A stretch of DNA of 64,000 bases from Advenella sp. FME57 (GTDB taxonomy: Bacteria > Pseudomonadota > Gammaproteobacteria > Burkholderiales > Burkholderiaceae_B), in NCBI RefSeq assembly GCF_014897675.1, contig NZ_JABUXU010000002.1, positions 1-64,000 of the forward strand, given 5' to 3'. This document shows, in pieces, positions 29,919 to 39,659 of the stretch; the stretch's first letter is position 1; the number at the start of each line of letters is the position of its first letter. The notes beneath the pieces are model-generated. The model had not been told where the DNA came from and searched no databases. It worked only from the letters and a program-made list of their open reading frames with translations. Made by a program: the position numbers and the translations under genes.

Positions 29919-30728
29919 ATGATTACGCCAAGCGCCCGTATTACCAATTTTGTCGCCAACCTGGTCATGTTGTTGGCGGTAGTGGTAATGCTGGGCGCCG
30001 GTGGTTACTGGTTGATTCACCGACCCATGTTCAATCTGACCCGCATCGTGATCGAGCCGATGAAAGGCAACAAGTTGGAATATGTGTCGCCGGCAAGTAT
30101 CCAGCAGACCATTGCGGGCAAGTTGCAGGGCAATTTCTTTACCATCAATCTGCCTGAGTCGAAAAGACTGTTCGAGCAGTCGCCCTGGGTGCGTCATGCC
30201 GATATTACCCGCGTCTGGCCCGACGGTCTGCTGCTCAAGATCGAAGAGCAGGAGCCGTTTGCCTATTGGAACGAGCGGCAGATGATCAATACCTGGGGTG
30301 AAGTATTTACTGCAAACCAGGCGGAGCTGCCCGAGGATGCGGATTTACCACAGTTTAACGGACCGTCCGGATCCGAAATGCTCGTGGTACAGCGCTATGC
30401 CGAATTGGTGCGCTGGCTGGCGCCGCTAAATTTGGGTGTAGATGAGATTACGCTTAGTGATCGCTATGCTTGGCGTGTAGAATTGAACGATAATACCAAA
30501 CTGGTATTGGGCAGGGATCCCGGGGCCGATGCATTAAACCCGCATGGCGGGCAGGGTGCGGTATCATTCGCATCTACGATTGAACGTTTTGTTCAGGCGT
30601 GGCCTGTTTTAAAAGAAAAGGTAGCCGGCCGGCAGATAGCCCAGGTGGACTTGCGTTATACCAAAGGCTTTGCCATCACCTTCGAGCCGGCAGCGACAAC
30701 ACAATCGGATAGTAAAGAGAAAAAATGA
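29919..30728 (+). CDS. ftsQ: Cell division protein FtsQ
   Basis: Bitopic divisome scaffold, 269 residues. One membrane helix at about 11-33 (FVANLVMLLAVVVMLGAGGYWL), then the POTRA domain (FNLTRIVIEPMKGNKLEYVS...LQGNFFTINLPESK...SPWVRHADITRVWPD) and the FtsQ beta domain with WNERQMINTWGEVF and VDLRYTKGFAITF. Starts immediately after the ddl stop and overlaps ftsA by 4 bp. Confidence 0.95.
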   Translation: MITPSARITNFVANLVMLLAVVVMLGAGGYWLIHRPMFNLTRIVIEPMKGNKLEYVSPASIQQTIAGKLQGNFFTINLPESKRLFEQSPWVRHADITRVWPDGLLLKIEEQEPFAYWNERQMINTWGEVFTANQAELPEDADLPQFNGPSGSEMLVVQRYAELVRWLAPLNLGVDEITLSDRYAWRVELNDNTKLVLGRDPGADALNPHGGQGAVSFASTIERFVQAWPVLKEKVAGRQIAQVDLRYTKGFAITFEPAATTQSDSKEKK

Positions 30729-31954
30729 CTCGTGACCTAAAGGACCTCATCGTTGCTTTAGACATAGGCACCAGCAAAGTGGTGGCAGTGGTGGCTGAAG
30801 CTTTGCCTGAAGAAGGGCGCTTTGAAGTAATCGGACTTGGACAGCATGAATCCAAGGGTATGCGCAAAGGGGTTGTGGTCAATATTGAATCCACGGTCAA
30901 TTCCATTCAGCGCGCCCTTGAAGAGGCTGAGCTGATGGCCGATTGCAAAATCCGTGAAGTGTATACGGGCATTGCCGGCAACCACATTACCAGCTTCAAC
31001 TCCAGCGGCATGGTCGCGGTAAAGGACAAGGAAGTGTCGGAAGCCGATGTGGCGCGCGTGATCGAGACAGCCAAGGCGGTCAACATCCCTACCGATCACC
31101 AGGTGCTGCATGTGCTGACCCAGCAATTTATCGTCGATTCGCAGGAAGACATCCGCCAGCCGGTAGGCATGAGCGGCATCCGGCTTGAAGTGCGCGTACA
31201 TATTGTGACCGGTGCGGTCAGCGCCGCACAGAATATTGTCAAGTGCGTGCGTCGTTGTGGTCTGGAAGTACAGGACCTGATTCTGCAGCCGTTGGCCTCG
31301 TCCATGGTTTGCCTGACCAACGATGAAAAGGAACTGGGTGTCGTGCTGGTCGATATCGGTGCGGGCACGACCGACATCGCCATTTTTACCGGTGGCGCAA
31401 TTCGTCATACCACCGTATTGCCGGTATCGGGTGATCAGGTAACCAGCGATATCGCGGCCATGCTGCGCACGCCCACACCAGATGCCGAAGAGATCAAATT
31501 GCGTTACGGGATTGCCAAGCAGGTGCTGGCCAATCCCGATGAGCTTATCGAAGTGCCTGGCCTGGGCGATCGCGATGTACGTCGCGTCAAGCGACAGACC
31601 CTGGGGGCTGTTATCGAGCCGCGTATCGAGGAGCTGTTCATGATGGTGCAGCAGGTTGTGCGGGACTCAGGCTACGAAGATCTGATTGCCTCAGGCGTTG
31701 TATTGACCGGTGGCACTGCGCTTATGCCAGGCATTGTCGAACTGGCCGAAGATGTCTTTCTCAAGCCGGTGCGCGTTGCCGTTCCCGACTATCGCGGCAG
31801 TCTTGCCGACATGGTCCGCAACCCGCGGTTTTCCACAGTCATGGGGTTGTTGACAGAAGCGCGCGTGCAGCGTTTGCGTGGTGGTAAGATTAAGCAACAA
31901 AATGGAACGCTAAAAGATATGATTTCCCGCATGAAAGAGTGGTTTATGAATTAG
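30725..31954 (+). CDS. ftsA: Cell division protein FtsA
   Basis: Actin-like ATPase that anchors FtsZ to the membrane, 409 residues. It shows the phosphate-1 loop IVALDIGTSKVVAVV, phosphate-2 VVLVDIGAGTTDIAIF, the adenosine motif VVLTGGTALMPGIVELA, the 1C domain between about 85 and 165, and the C-terminal amphipathic membrane helix (DMISRMKEWFMN). Last gene of the tightly overlapping part of the dcw operon. Confidence 0.97.
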   Translation: MTRDLKDLIVALDIGTSKVVAVVAEALPEEGRFEVIGLGQHESKGMRKGVVVNIESTVNSIQRALEEAELMADCKIREVYTGIAGNHITSFNSSGMVAVKDKEVSEADVARVIETAKAVNIPTDHQVLHVLTQQFIVDSQEDIRQPVGMSGIRLEVRVHIVTGAVSAAQNIVKCVRRCGLEVQDLILQPLASSMVCLTNDEKELGVVLVDIGAGTTDIAIFTGGAIRHTTVLPVSGDQVTSDIAAMLRTPTPDAEEIKLRYGIAKQVLANPDELIEVPGLGDRDVRRVKRQTLGAVIEPRIEELFMMVQQVVRDSGYEDLIASGVVLTGGTALMPGIVELAEDVFLKPVRVAVPDYRGSLADMVRNPRFSTVMGLLTEARVQRLRGGKIKQQNGTLKDMISRMKEWFMN

Positions 31955-32266
31955 AATACGCAAGAGGCTGAGACGTTTGTTTCAGTAGTTGCAAAAAGGG
32001 GCGTGTTTCATGTCCCTTATGGTGTTTTGTTAACGCGATGTGTAGCGGCTTGCATGACACCGTGACAGCAGTGCAGTAAAGTAGCAGAAGGTTGTCGATA
32101 TACCGCCGGGCAGGGCGGATCAACTGCCAGACAATGGCCGGGCAGGTGGCCATGGAGACGGTTCAAGTACGATGCGAGACAGGCGCTGGCATTGTTTTTG
32201 AGACGGTTTCCGAAAAACGCAGTGGCACTTTTCGTTAATACGTTTCGGAATACAGGAGTTGGGAAT
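31955..32266 (+). other. ftsA-ftsZ intergenic region
   Basis: About 310 bp, the only sizeable gap in the dcw cluster, so ftsZ probably has its own promoters here. I see no good -35/-10 pair with 17-bp spacing and no strong terminator, only weak candidates. AGGAG lies 9 bases before the ftsZ ATG. Confidence 0.5.
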
Positions 32267-33487
32267 ATGGACTTTCAATTATTGGACGATAGCAGTAACA
32301 GCGGTACCGTAATCAAGGTGATTGGCGTGGGTGGTGCAGGTGGCAATGCCATTTCACACATGATGCGGGCCGGCCTCAAGGGCGTGGATTTTATCTGCGC
32401 AAACACAGACATGCAGGCGCTGATCGGGACCGAAGCACCGGTTCAGATTCGTCTGGGCCGCAGTGGTTTGGGCGCAGGCGCCAAACCTGAACAGGGTCGT
32501 GCAGCAGCAGAAACAGCACGCGAAGAAATTCGCGCCGCGCTCAATGGCGCAAACATGGTGTTCATTACTGCCGGTATGGGTGGTGGTACAGGGACGGGAG
32601 CGGGTCCTGTTGTGGCCGAAGTGGCCAAGGAACTGGGTATTCTCACCGTTGGTGTCGTTACAAAACCATTTTCGTTCGAAGGAACCAAACGACTGCGCGC
32701 TGCCGAAGAAGGCATTGCCGATTTGTCCAAACACGTTCATTCCCTGATCGTGGTGCTGAACGAAAAGCTGTATGAACTGATGGGCGACGACGCTTCCCAG
32801 GACGACTGCTTCAAGGAAGCCGACAACGTGCTGTATAACGCCTGCGCAGGCATTGCAGAAATCATCAATGTTCAGGGTAATATCAACGTCGACTTCGAAG
32901 ACGTGAAAACCATCATGGGTGAACATGGCCAGGCAATGATGGGTACTGCTGTCGCTTCCGGTCCGGATCGTGCTCGCATTGCCGCAGAAAATGCGATCGC
33001 GTGCCCGCTGCTCGAAGGCGTGGATCTGAACGGTGCACGTGGCCTGCTGGTCAATATTACCGCCAGCCGTTCACTCAAAATGAGCGAAACCCGTCTGATC
33101 AACGAAATCATCAGCAGTTACGCTGCCAAAGATGCCACTATTATCGTTGGTAGCGCCTATGATGACGATATGGCCGACGAGCTGCGTGTTACCGTTGTCG
33201 CTACGGGTCTGGGTCGCAAGCAGCCGGAACTGGTTGTCAATAACGGCTCCGATGTTGAATTTGAAGCATTGACCGGAACGCATGGCGGCAACACCGATCT
33301 GTACGGTGGCAGCTTCCTGAATCAGCCTAGCGGTGGCCGCGCACCCGTGCCGCCTACCGTGATTCGTTCTGGTCGTGGCGGCGCTGCACCTAACAAGGCG
33401 CAATTTGAACAGCAGGTTCGAGCAATGGAGTCTTCGGGCGTCGAGCGTTTCGACATTCCGGCGTTCCTGCGCAAACAAGCCGACTGA
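32267..33487 (+). CDS. ftsZ: Cell division protein FtsZ
   Basis: Tubulin-like GTPase that forms the Z-ring, 406 residues. It has VIGVGGAGGNAI near the N-terminus, the tubulin signature GGGTGTGAGP at about 104-113, the T7 loop NVDFEDVKTIM, and the conserved C-terminal peptide FDIPAFLRKQ that binds FtsA and ZipA. The open frame extends 25 codons upstream without conserved sequence; ATG 32267 with AGGAG is the start. A terminator follows 84 bp after the stop. Confidence 0.97.
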   Translation: MDFQLLDDSSNSGTVIKVIGVGGAGGNAISHMMRAGLKGVDFICANTDMQALIGTEAPVQIRLGRSGLGAGAKPEQGRAAAETAREEIRAALNGANMVFITAGMGGGTGTGAGPVVAEVAKELGILTVGVVTKPFSFEGTKRLRAAEEGIADLSKHVHSLIVVLNEKLYELMGDDASQDDCFKEADNVLYNACAGIAEIINVQGNINVDFEDVKTIMGEHGQAMMGTAVASGPDRARIAAENAIACPLLEGVDLNGARGLLVNITASRSLKMSETRLINEIISSYAAKDATIIVGSAYDDDMADELRVTVVATGLGRKQPELVVNNGSDVEFEALTGTHGGNTDLYGGSFLNQPSGGRAPVPPTVIRSGRGGAAPNKAQFEQQVRAMESSGVERFDIPAFLRKQAD

Positions 33488-33570
33488 TTGCCGTTTTTCT
33501 TCCCAACACGGCGTCCGGGCTGCTGCCCGGTCCGGACCCGTTCGCTCCTTTGATATGGCGCCAGTCAGCA

Positions 33571-33597
33571 AAAACGACCCTTCGAGGTCGTTTTTTT
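33571..33597 (+). terminator. Rho-independent terminator after ftsZ
   Basis: The 9-bp stem AAAACGACC/GGTCGTTTT with a 6-base loop (CTTCGA) is followed by a T run. It marks the end of the dcw transcript. Confidence 0.9.
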
Positions 33598-33978
33598 GTC
33601 GATGCAGCCAGCCGACTTCAGATGCCGATTGAAACAGTTGCACCGTCAATCAGGGGCTTTTAAGCGTAAATCAGAGTAAAATACTCGGAAACGACACGTG
33701 TCTGCGGGCATCGTGTATTGACGATTGGCTTTGGCAGCCCAGCGCAAGCAACAAACCGGCTGCAATGCAGTATTGGCGCCCCACTTGTTACAGGCCGCCA
33801 CTCTCTGCGCGTCGCACCTTGCTTGCTACACGTTCAAAGGACGGCGTCACATGTGTGTCTGGTTCCGTCATCAGGCAGCTTGCTACCCATTTAATTGGTC
33901 AAGGTGAACCGCCAGCCACGACATCCTTTTACGGATGCTCCCATGAATATTGTTACATTTTTGTAAGTTGAGAATACG
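33598..33978 (+). other. Region between ftsZ terminator and lpxC
   Basis: About 380 bp without a supported gene. It must hold the lpxC promoter. I see a possible -10 (TAAAAT, 33677) without a good -35, and a small palindrome TTACATTTTTGTAA at 33953-33966 just before the lpxC start. Short open frames here look random. Confidence 0.5.
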
Positions 33979-34902
33979 ATGCTACGACAAAGAACCATTA
34001 AGAACCTGGTGAAAACCACCGGCGTCGGCATGCATTCAGGTCGCAGGGTTGAGATCACCTTACGGCCTGCTCAAGCCAATACCGGCATTATTTTCCATCG
34101 GGTAGACACCCCCGAGGTCGTTGACTTGCCCGCCCTTGCGGACAAAGTGGGTGATACCCGAATGGCTTCGGTGCTGCAAAATGGCAATGTGCGCGTGTCA
34201 ACAGTAGAACATTTGATGTCGGCATTGGCCGGCCTGGGCATTGACAATATCCACGTCGATCTGAACGCAGAAGAAGTGCCTATTATGGACGGTAGCGCCG
34301 GGACCTTTGTGTACCTGTTGCGCTCGGCCGGTATCGAAGAGCAGGATGCGCCCAAGCGCTTTTTGCGTGTTCTGAAAACCATTGAAGTACAGGACGGCGA
34401 AGGAGAAAACGCTAAATGGGCTCGCCTTGAGCCCTATGCTGGCTTCTCCCTGGCCTTTTCGATCAACTTTCATCACCCGGCCATTGATTCAACGGCCAGT
34501 TTTGCCGAGGTGGATTTTGCACGCGACTCCTATACGCGGGAAATAGCCCGTGCGCGCACCTTCGGTTTTGCGCAGGAAGTAGAAGCCATGCGCGCACACG
34601 GTCTGGCGCGTGGCGGCAGTTTGGACAATGCCATCGTCATGGATGAATTCCGGATTCTGAATTCGGACGGCCTGCGTTACGATGACGAATTCGTCAAACA
34701 CAAGATTCTGGACGCCATTGGTGATCTGTATCTGATCGGCCATCCGTTGCTGGCCCGTTATGTGGCCTGCAAATCCGGCCATGCGTTAAATAACAAGCTG
34801 GCGCGTACGCTGCTGTCGCAGCCGGATGCCTATGAAATTATTACCTATGATTCGGCAGCCGCCGGCGCCGATGCCGTCAGTCAGGACTGGCGTTTGGCCT
34901 GA
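33979..34902 (+). CDS. lpxC: UDP-3-O-acyl-GlcNAc deacetylase LpxC
   Basis: Zinc deacetylase, first committed step of lipid A synthesis, 307 residues, cytoplasmic. The zinc ligands are His78 (TVEHLMSAL), His241 and Asp245 ([10 protein letters not shown]). [17 protein letters not shown] and [17 protein letters not shown] are family-typical, as is [22 protein letters not shown] read in two parts. The 3' end overlaps the convergent DUF721 gene by 22 bp. Confidence 0.97.
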   Translation: MLRQRTIKNLVKTTGVGMHSGRRVEITLRPAQANTGIIFHRVDTPEVVDLPALADKVGDTRMASVLQNGNVRVSTVEHLMSALAGLGIDNIHVDLNAEEVPIMDGSAGTFVYLLRSAGIEEQDAPKRFLRVLKTIEVQDGEGENAKWARLEPYAGFSLAFSINFHHPAIDSTASFAEVDFARDSYTREIARARTFGFAQEVEAMRAHGLARGGSLDNAIVMDEFRILNSDGLRYDDEFVKHKILDAIGDLYLIGHPLLARYVACKSGHALNNKLARTLLSQPDAYEIITYDSAAAGADAVSQDWRLA

Positions 34903-35384
34903 TTTTTTTCAAGAATCCGGGCCAGTGTGTCCGCCAATTGCTGGTTGTCTGTGGTTTGTTGCAGTTCAAGCAGGGCGTCGCGCGCTTGTTCGCCCAACGC
35001 TTGACTGACGACCGGGGGTGTTGAAGCCGCCGTTATCGCGGCGCTCTTGAGCCCGGCCTGGATTTTTATGCGGATTTGATCCACTCGTTGCCCTTTGGCG
35101 ACCAGCAGCTGATGTATAGTTGTAGTCAATTGTCGAATTTTTGCTGCGTGGGCAGCACTGGGAACGGCAATAATCAGTGTGCCGTTGTCCAGCCCAACCA
35201 CGCGACATGCATGACCCACGGGAAGTTGCAGGGCCTGTGCAATCAGTCCCTGTATCAGGTTGAACTGTTCAGCTGTTTCCAGCAACCGACCCCGGCGGGT
35301 GTCATGACCCAACCAATTTGCGGCCGTTTTACCTTCGCCTCGATCGCGGCGCGAAGCACCGTTTTTTTTGTAAAACAGAGCCAT
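34881..35384 (-). CDS. DUF721 protein, DciA-like
   Basis: A 167-residue basic protein with the DUF721 domain in the middle ([34 protein letters not shown] is the family core, split here for reading, with later VDQIRIKIQ). Proteins of this family include DciA, which helps load the replicative helicase DnaB in most bacteria lacking DnaC. The gene sits between lpxC and secA, the usual place in proteobacteria. I chose the ATG at 35384 (ALFYKKNG start); the open frame runs 23 codons further. Helicase-loading function is inferred from family. Confidence 0.75.
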   Translation of the reverse strand: MALFYKKNGASRRDRGEGKTAANWLGHDTRRGRLLETAEQFNLIQGLIAQALQLPVGHACRVVGLDNGTLIIAVPSAAHAAKIRQLTTTIHQLLVAKGQRVDQIRIKIQAGLKSAAITAASTPPVVSQALGEQARDALLELQQTTDNQQLADTLARILEKNQAKRQS

Positions 35385-35404
35385 TATTTTAAACAGGTAC
35401 GAAA

Positions 35405-36484
35405 TTGAAAGAAGAGCAACATGCTTCGCAGAATACCACTCCTGTGAAGACAAAGAAAGTATGGACGTTTAGTGTGTCCATGCTCAGCCTGGGCCTGGCG
35501 GTTGCAGCCGGCGCCTTGCTGGAACGCCATTTTGGGCTGCCATCGCTGCCCATGCACGAACAAGTCGCTTCTGTGGAGTCTACACCCGAAGCGCTGCGTG
35601 ATGCGGCCTTAATCCATCATAATCTGAATGTGATGGCTTCACAGATCGGGCAGTTACGGGCCAAGGCAGACACCATCGCCCGGTTGGGCGAGCGCCTGGC
35701 CGTGAGTACCGGTGCCGATGCCGAGACCTCGGAATTGCACAAGCTGCTCAGCCAGAACGCCTTGGCCAGTGACGAGCCGATGGAAGATCTGGAGTCGGAG
35801 AACAACAGCGTGATCTCTGCCGAAGAGCTCGGGCGTGAGCTCGATAGTCTGAAGACCGCCTTATCGCGTGGCGATGATATGCTCAAAACCGCCGATCTGG
35901 CGATGCAACTGCAGGGTGCACAACAACAGCGCACCCCAACGGCCATCCCGGTGTCCATGAACAATGCAAGAATTTCATCCACTTACGGCTGGCGCAAGAA
36001 TCCGGTTACCGGGCGTCATATGCTGCACAGCGGGGTTGATTTTGCCGCGCCTGCCGGCACTTCCGTTTATGCGGCCTCTGCCGGCATCGTGGTGGCCGCG
36101 GGCTGGATGAGTGCTTACGGCAACGTCGTGGACATCGATCATGGTAAGGGTGTGGTCACGCGCTACGCGCACAATTCAAAGCTGCTGGTCAAGCCGGGTG
36201 ATCTGGTGGCCAAAAGACAGGTCATCGCCAAGGTCGGCAGCACCGGGCGCTCTACCGGCGCTCACGTGCATTTCGAAGTGCGGGTCGATGGCGAGCCGAC
36301 AGACCCGATCGCCTTTCTGAGCCAGATGTCTTCGTCTACTGCTGTGGCCAGCACGGCGCCGGACAGTCTGCTTCAACGGGCAGAACAGGTGGGGGCGGCA
36401 GCGCTCAGCAGCAAAATCGTCACGGATACAAAAGAGCGCGTCAGATTGCCTTCCGGAATCACTACCCGGCCTCGTATGCGTTAA
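35405..36484 (+). CDS. M23-family peptidoglycan endopeptidase (LytM-type)
   Basis: Membrane-anchored periplasmic protein, 359 residues. One membrane helix near 22-40 (FSVSMLSLGLAVAAGALL), then a helical/coiled-coil region (about 50-165), then the M23 domain. The zinc ligands are intact: His208 and Asp212 (HSGVDF), and His287/His289 (GAHVHFEV), so it is likely an active endopeptidase and not only an EnvC/NlpD-type activator. It starts with TTG at 35405 with AGG upstream; the first ATG is inside the membrane helix. It lies between the division/lipid A genes and secA, transcribed toward secA. Confidence 0.88.
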   Translation: MKEEQHASQNTTPVKTKKVWTFSVSMLSLGLAVAAGALLERHFGLPSLPMHEQVASVESTPEALRDAALIHHNLNVMASQIGQLRAKADTIARLGERLAVSTGADAETSELHKLLSQNALASDEPMEDLESENNSVISAEELGRELDSLKTALSRGDDMLKTADLAMQLQGAQQQRTPTAIPVSMNNARISSTYGWRKNPVTGRHMLHSGVDFAAPAGTSVYAASAGIVVAAGWMSAYGNVVDIDHGKGVVTRYAHNSKLLVKPGDLVAKRQVIAKVGSTGRSTGAHVHFEVRVDGEPTDPIAFLSQMSSSTAVASTAPDSLLQRAEQVGAAALSSKIVTDTKERVRLPSGITTRPRMR

Positions 36485-36567
36485 ACTATCGTGATTTTCT
36501 CGTGATGACTCACTAACCTGTCAGGAAGAACACCCATTGAAGTTTTCCTGATTACTCTGAAAGCAGA

Positions 36568-39318
36568 ATGATTTCTCTACTCAAAAAAATTGTTGGCAGC
36601 CGTAACGATCGTCTTCTGAAGCAGTATCGCAAACTGGTCTCCAGAATCAACAGTCTGGAAAAAACCGTCGAAGCCCTGTCCGATGAAGCGCTGGCCGCGA
36701 AAACCCAGGAATTCAAGGCTCGCTATCAGCAGGACGGAGATCTGGACGCCATGTTGCCCGAAGCTTTCGCTGTTGTGCGCGAAGCCTCGCGCCGGGTACT
36801 GGGCATGCGTCACTTCGATGTGCAGCTGATCGGCGGCATCACCCTGCATTACGGTAAAATTGCCGAGATGCGCACGGGTGAAGGTAAGACGCTTATGAGT
36901 ACGCTGCCTGTCTATCTGAATGCCATGTCGGGCAAGGGCGTGCATGTGGTCACCGTCAACGACTACCTGGCGCGCCGTGATGCGCAGCAAATGGGTCGAC
37001 TGTATAACTTTCTGGGCCTGTCCGTGGGTGTGGTGGTACCAGAGCAGGACAACACAGAAAAGGTCGCTGCATATCGCGCCGATATAACTTATGGTACCAA
37101 TAACGAATTCGGCTTTGACTATCTGCGCGACAATATGGAATATCGCGCTGAAGACCGGCGCCAGCGTGAATTGAGCTACGCCATAGTCGACGAGGTCGAT
37201 TCGATCCTGATCGATGAAGCCCGTACGCCACTGATCATTTCCGGCCAGGCCGATGACAATACCGAACTGTATGTCAAGATGAACCAGGTTCCGGCCATGC
37301 TTACGCGCATGGCGTCCGAACCCAAGCCGCAGGAAACGGAACCGGAAGGCGATTTCTGGGTGGATGAAAAATCCCAGCAGATTTACCTGTCCGAAGCCGG
37401 GCACGAACACGCCGAGGAAATTCTGACTCGCCTGGGCATGCTGCCGCAGGGTGAGTCGCTGTACGAGCCGCGTCATATCACATTGATGCACCACTTGATG
37501 GTGGCATTGCGCGCCCACAATCTGTTTTTCCGTGACCAGCATTATGTGGTCAATGACGGTGAAATCGTGATCGTGGATGAATTCACCGGACGTTTCATGG
37601 CGGGGCGCCGCTGGTCCGATGGTCTGCATCAGGCCGTGGAAGCCAAGGAAGGGGTGGCGATCCAGAACGAGAACCAGACCCTGGCTTCGATCACGTTCCA
37701 GAACTTTTTCCGCATGTACAAAAAGCTTGCCGGCATGACCGGTACGGCCGATACCGAAGCCTACGAATTCCAGGAAATCTACGGCCTGGAAACGGTCATT
37801 ATTCCGACCAATTTGCCCATGGTCAGGGATGACCAGAACGACCAGATTTTCAAGAACGATCAGGAAAAATTCGCTGCCATCATCAAGGACGTGCGCGATT
37901 GTCACGAACGCAATCAGCCGGTGCTGGTCGGTACCACGAGCATTGAAAACTCTGAGGTTCTGTCCGAACTGCTGAACAAAGAAAATCTGCCGCACGATGT
38001 GCTCAACGCCAAGCAGCATGCGCGTGAAGCTGAGATTATTGCCGAAGCCGGCAAGCCGGGCAAAATCACCATTGCGACCAATATGGCTGGCCGCGGTACC
38101 GACATTGTGCTCGGTGGCAGCATAGAGAAAGCCATTTCCCTGGTGCGCGCAGACGATACGCTCACGCCAGCCCAGAAAGAGGAGCGTATTGCCGCCATTC
38201 GTGAAAAATGGCTGCCGGTCAACGAACAGGTCAAGCAGGCCGGAGGCTTGCGCATTATCGGTACCGAAAGACACGAATCGCGTCGTATCGATAATCAATT
38301 GCGGGGCCGTGCCGGACGCCAGGGCGATCCCGGCTCATCTCGCTTCTATCTGTCGCTGGATGATTCGCTCATGCGCATTTTCGCGGGCGATCGCGTGCGC
38401 GCCATTATGGACCGGCTGGGCACCGATGGCGAACCGATAGAAGCCAAGATGGTATCGCGTTCCATTGAATCGGCGCAGCGCAAGGTGGAAGGTCGCAACT
38501 TCGACATCCGCAAGCAGTTGCTTGAGTATGACGACGTGTCCAACGACCAGCGCAAGGTACTGTACGGTCAGCGCAATGATGTGTTGGAAGAGGCCGACTC
38601 CGGCCCGCTGGTAGCCAACCTGCGCGATGCGGCGATTACCAACTTTGTGCGCACTTATGTGCCGGTAGAAAGTATGGAAGAGCAGTGGGATATTCCTGCA
38701 TTGCAGACTGCGCTGGAAGCCGAATGGCAGGTTAGCGTGCCCCTGATCGACATGCTCGAAAAAAACGACAGCATGGGCGACGAGGATATCGTCGAAGCGG
38801 TGCTGGCACAGGCTCGCGAGAACTACGAAACCAAAGTGGCGCTGGTCGGCAAGGAACAATGGGTCTCTTTCGAGCGCGCCATCCTGCTGCAAACCATCGA
38901 TACGCTCTGGCGTGAGCATCTGTCTTCACTCGATCACCTGCGTCAGGGTATTCATTTGCGCGGTTATGCGCAAAAAGACCCGAAACAGGAATACAAGCGC
39001 GAAGCCTTCGAGCTGTTCTCAGGCATGCTGGAGCGCATTCGGAATGAAACCGCGCGCGTGCTCATGACCGTGCAGATCCAGTCGCCAGAACAGGTTGAAG
39101 AGGCCGAGGCCGATGCCGCGCAGTCTCATGTGTCCAATATGCAGTTTCATCATTCTGACTACGATGAAGCGCTGGCCAATGCCGAAATCAATGAAGAGGG
39201 CGATGTGTCTGCCGGTGGTATCACCGTCAAAAACATGGTGGGCAGAGTTGGCCGCAACGATCCGTGTCCGTGTGGCAGTGGTAAAAAGTATAAACATTGC
39301 CACGGCAAGCTGAGCTGA
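36568..39318 (+). CDS. secA: Preprotein translocase ATPase SecA
   Basis: Motor of the Sec export pathway, 916 residues, full length. It has the Walker A motif MRTGEGKTL (about 101-109), the [17 protein letters not shown] Walker B, the preprotein cross-linking domain, [10 protein letters not shown] and [18 protein letters not shown] in the second ATPase domain, and the C-terminal zinc motif [14 protein letters not shown] that binds SecB and phospholipid. An 83-bp gap with a small inverted repeat (CAGGAA/TTCCTG, 36522-36550) precedes it. Confidence 0.97.
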   Translation: MISLLKKIVGSRNDRLLKQYRKLVSRINSLEKTVEALSDEALAAKTQEFKARYQQDGDLDAMLPEAFAVVREASRRVLGMRHFDVQLIGGITLHYGKIAEMRTGEGKTLMSTLPVYLNAMSGKGVHVVTVNDYLARRDAQQMGRLYNFLGLSVGVVVPEQDNTEKVAAYRADITYGTNNEFGFDYLRDNMEYRAEDRRQRELSYAIVDEVDSILIDEARTPLIISGQADDNTELYVKMNQVPAMLTRMASEPKPQETEPEGDFWVDEKSQQIYLSEAGHEHAEEILTRLGMLPQGESLYEPRHITLMHHLMVALRAHNLFFRDQHYVVNDGEIVIVDEFTGRFMAGRRWSDGLHQAVEAKEGVAIQNENQTLASITFQNFFRMYKKLAGMTGTADTEAYEFQEIYGLETVIIPTNLPMVRDDQNDQIFKNDQEKFAAIIKDVRDCHERNQPVLVGTTSIENSEVLSELLNKENLPHDVLNAKQHAREAEIIAEAGKPGKITIATNMAGRGTDIVLGGSIEKAISLVRADDTLTPAQKEERIAAIREKWLPVNEQVKQAGGLRIIGTERHESRRIDNQLRGRAGRQGDPGSSRFYLSLDDSLMRIFAGDRVRAIMDRLGTDGEPIEAKMVSRSIESAQRKVEGRNFDIRKQLLEYDDVSNDQRKVLYGQRNDVLEEADSGPLVANLRDAAITNFVRTYVPVESMEEQWDIPALQTALEAEWQVSVPLIDMLEKNDSMGDEDIVEAVLAQARENYETKVALVGKEQWVSFERAILLQTIDTLWREHLSSLDHLRQGIHLRGYAQKDPKQEYKREAFELFSGMLERIRNETARVLMTVQIQSPEQVEEAEADAAQSHVSNMQFHHSDYDEALANAEINEEGDVSAGGITVKNMVGRVGRNDPCPCGSGKKYKHCHGKLS

Positions 39319-39659
39319 TCAACACCGGCCTGGCTCCTGCACAGCACGCGTGCGCGTGTCGGTGCAGGGCGGTGTGGGAAGCGCAGTGTTGTGCATGAAG
39401 TTGTATATATCGGGATGGGAATGACGATGTATAAAATATTCGATGGCAGGTTGATATCAACGTTCAATGTCACACAGCCATGTCGCAACAGATTGACGGC
39501 ACCGATTGATGTCGACTCAAATAAACGCCATGTCTTCCGATGGCAGGCATAAATGAAAAATCCCTCACAGTTCAAAAGCGGTGAGGGATTTTTTGTTATG
39601 CGGATGGCGGTGAATAATCTGGGCGGCGCGTCATGCCGGACAACGACGGCAGATGCTTG
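39319..39659. other. Region between secA and mgtE
   Basis: About 340 bp between convergent genes with no supported gene. Just after secA is a long imperfect hairpin with a perfect CCTGCAC/GTGCAGG base (39336-39368) but no T run. A true terminator sits at 39556-39593. Confidence 0.55.
39556..39595. terminator. Bidirectional terminator between secA and mgtE
   Basis: The stem AAAAATCCCTCAC/GTGAGGGATTTTT (13 bp) has a 12-base loop and A/T runs on both sides. Confidence 0.88.

Noticed and set aside
29028-30197. A 389-residue open frame antisense to ddl and ftsQ
   Set aside because: Shadow of two certain genes; His/Gln/Arg-rich translation typical of reverse frames.
36577-38298. A 573-residue open frame antisense to secA
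   Set aside because: It is the mirror of the secA codon pattern and has no recognisable domain; secA is certain.
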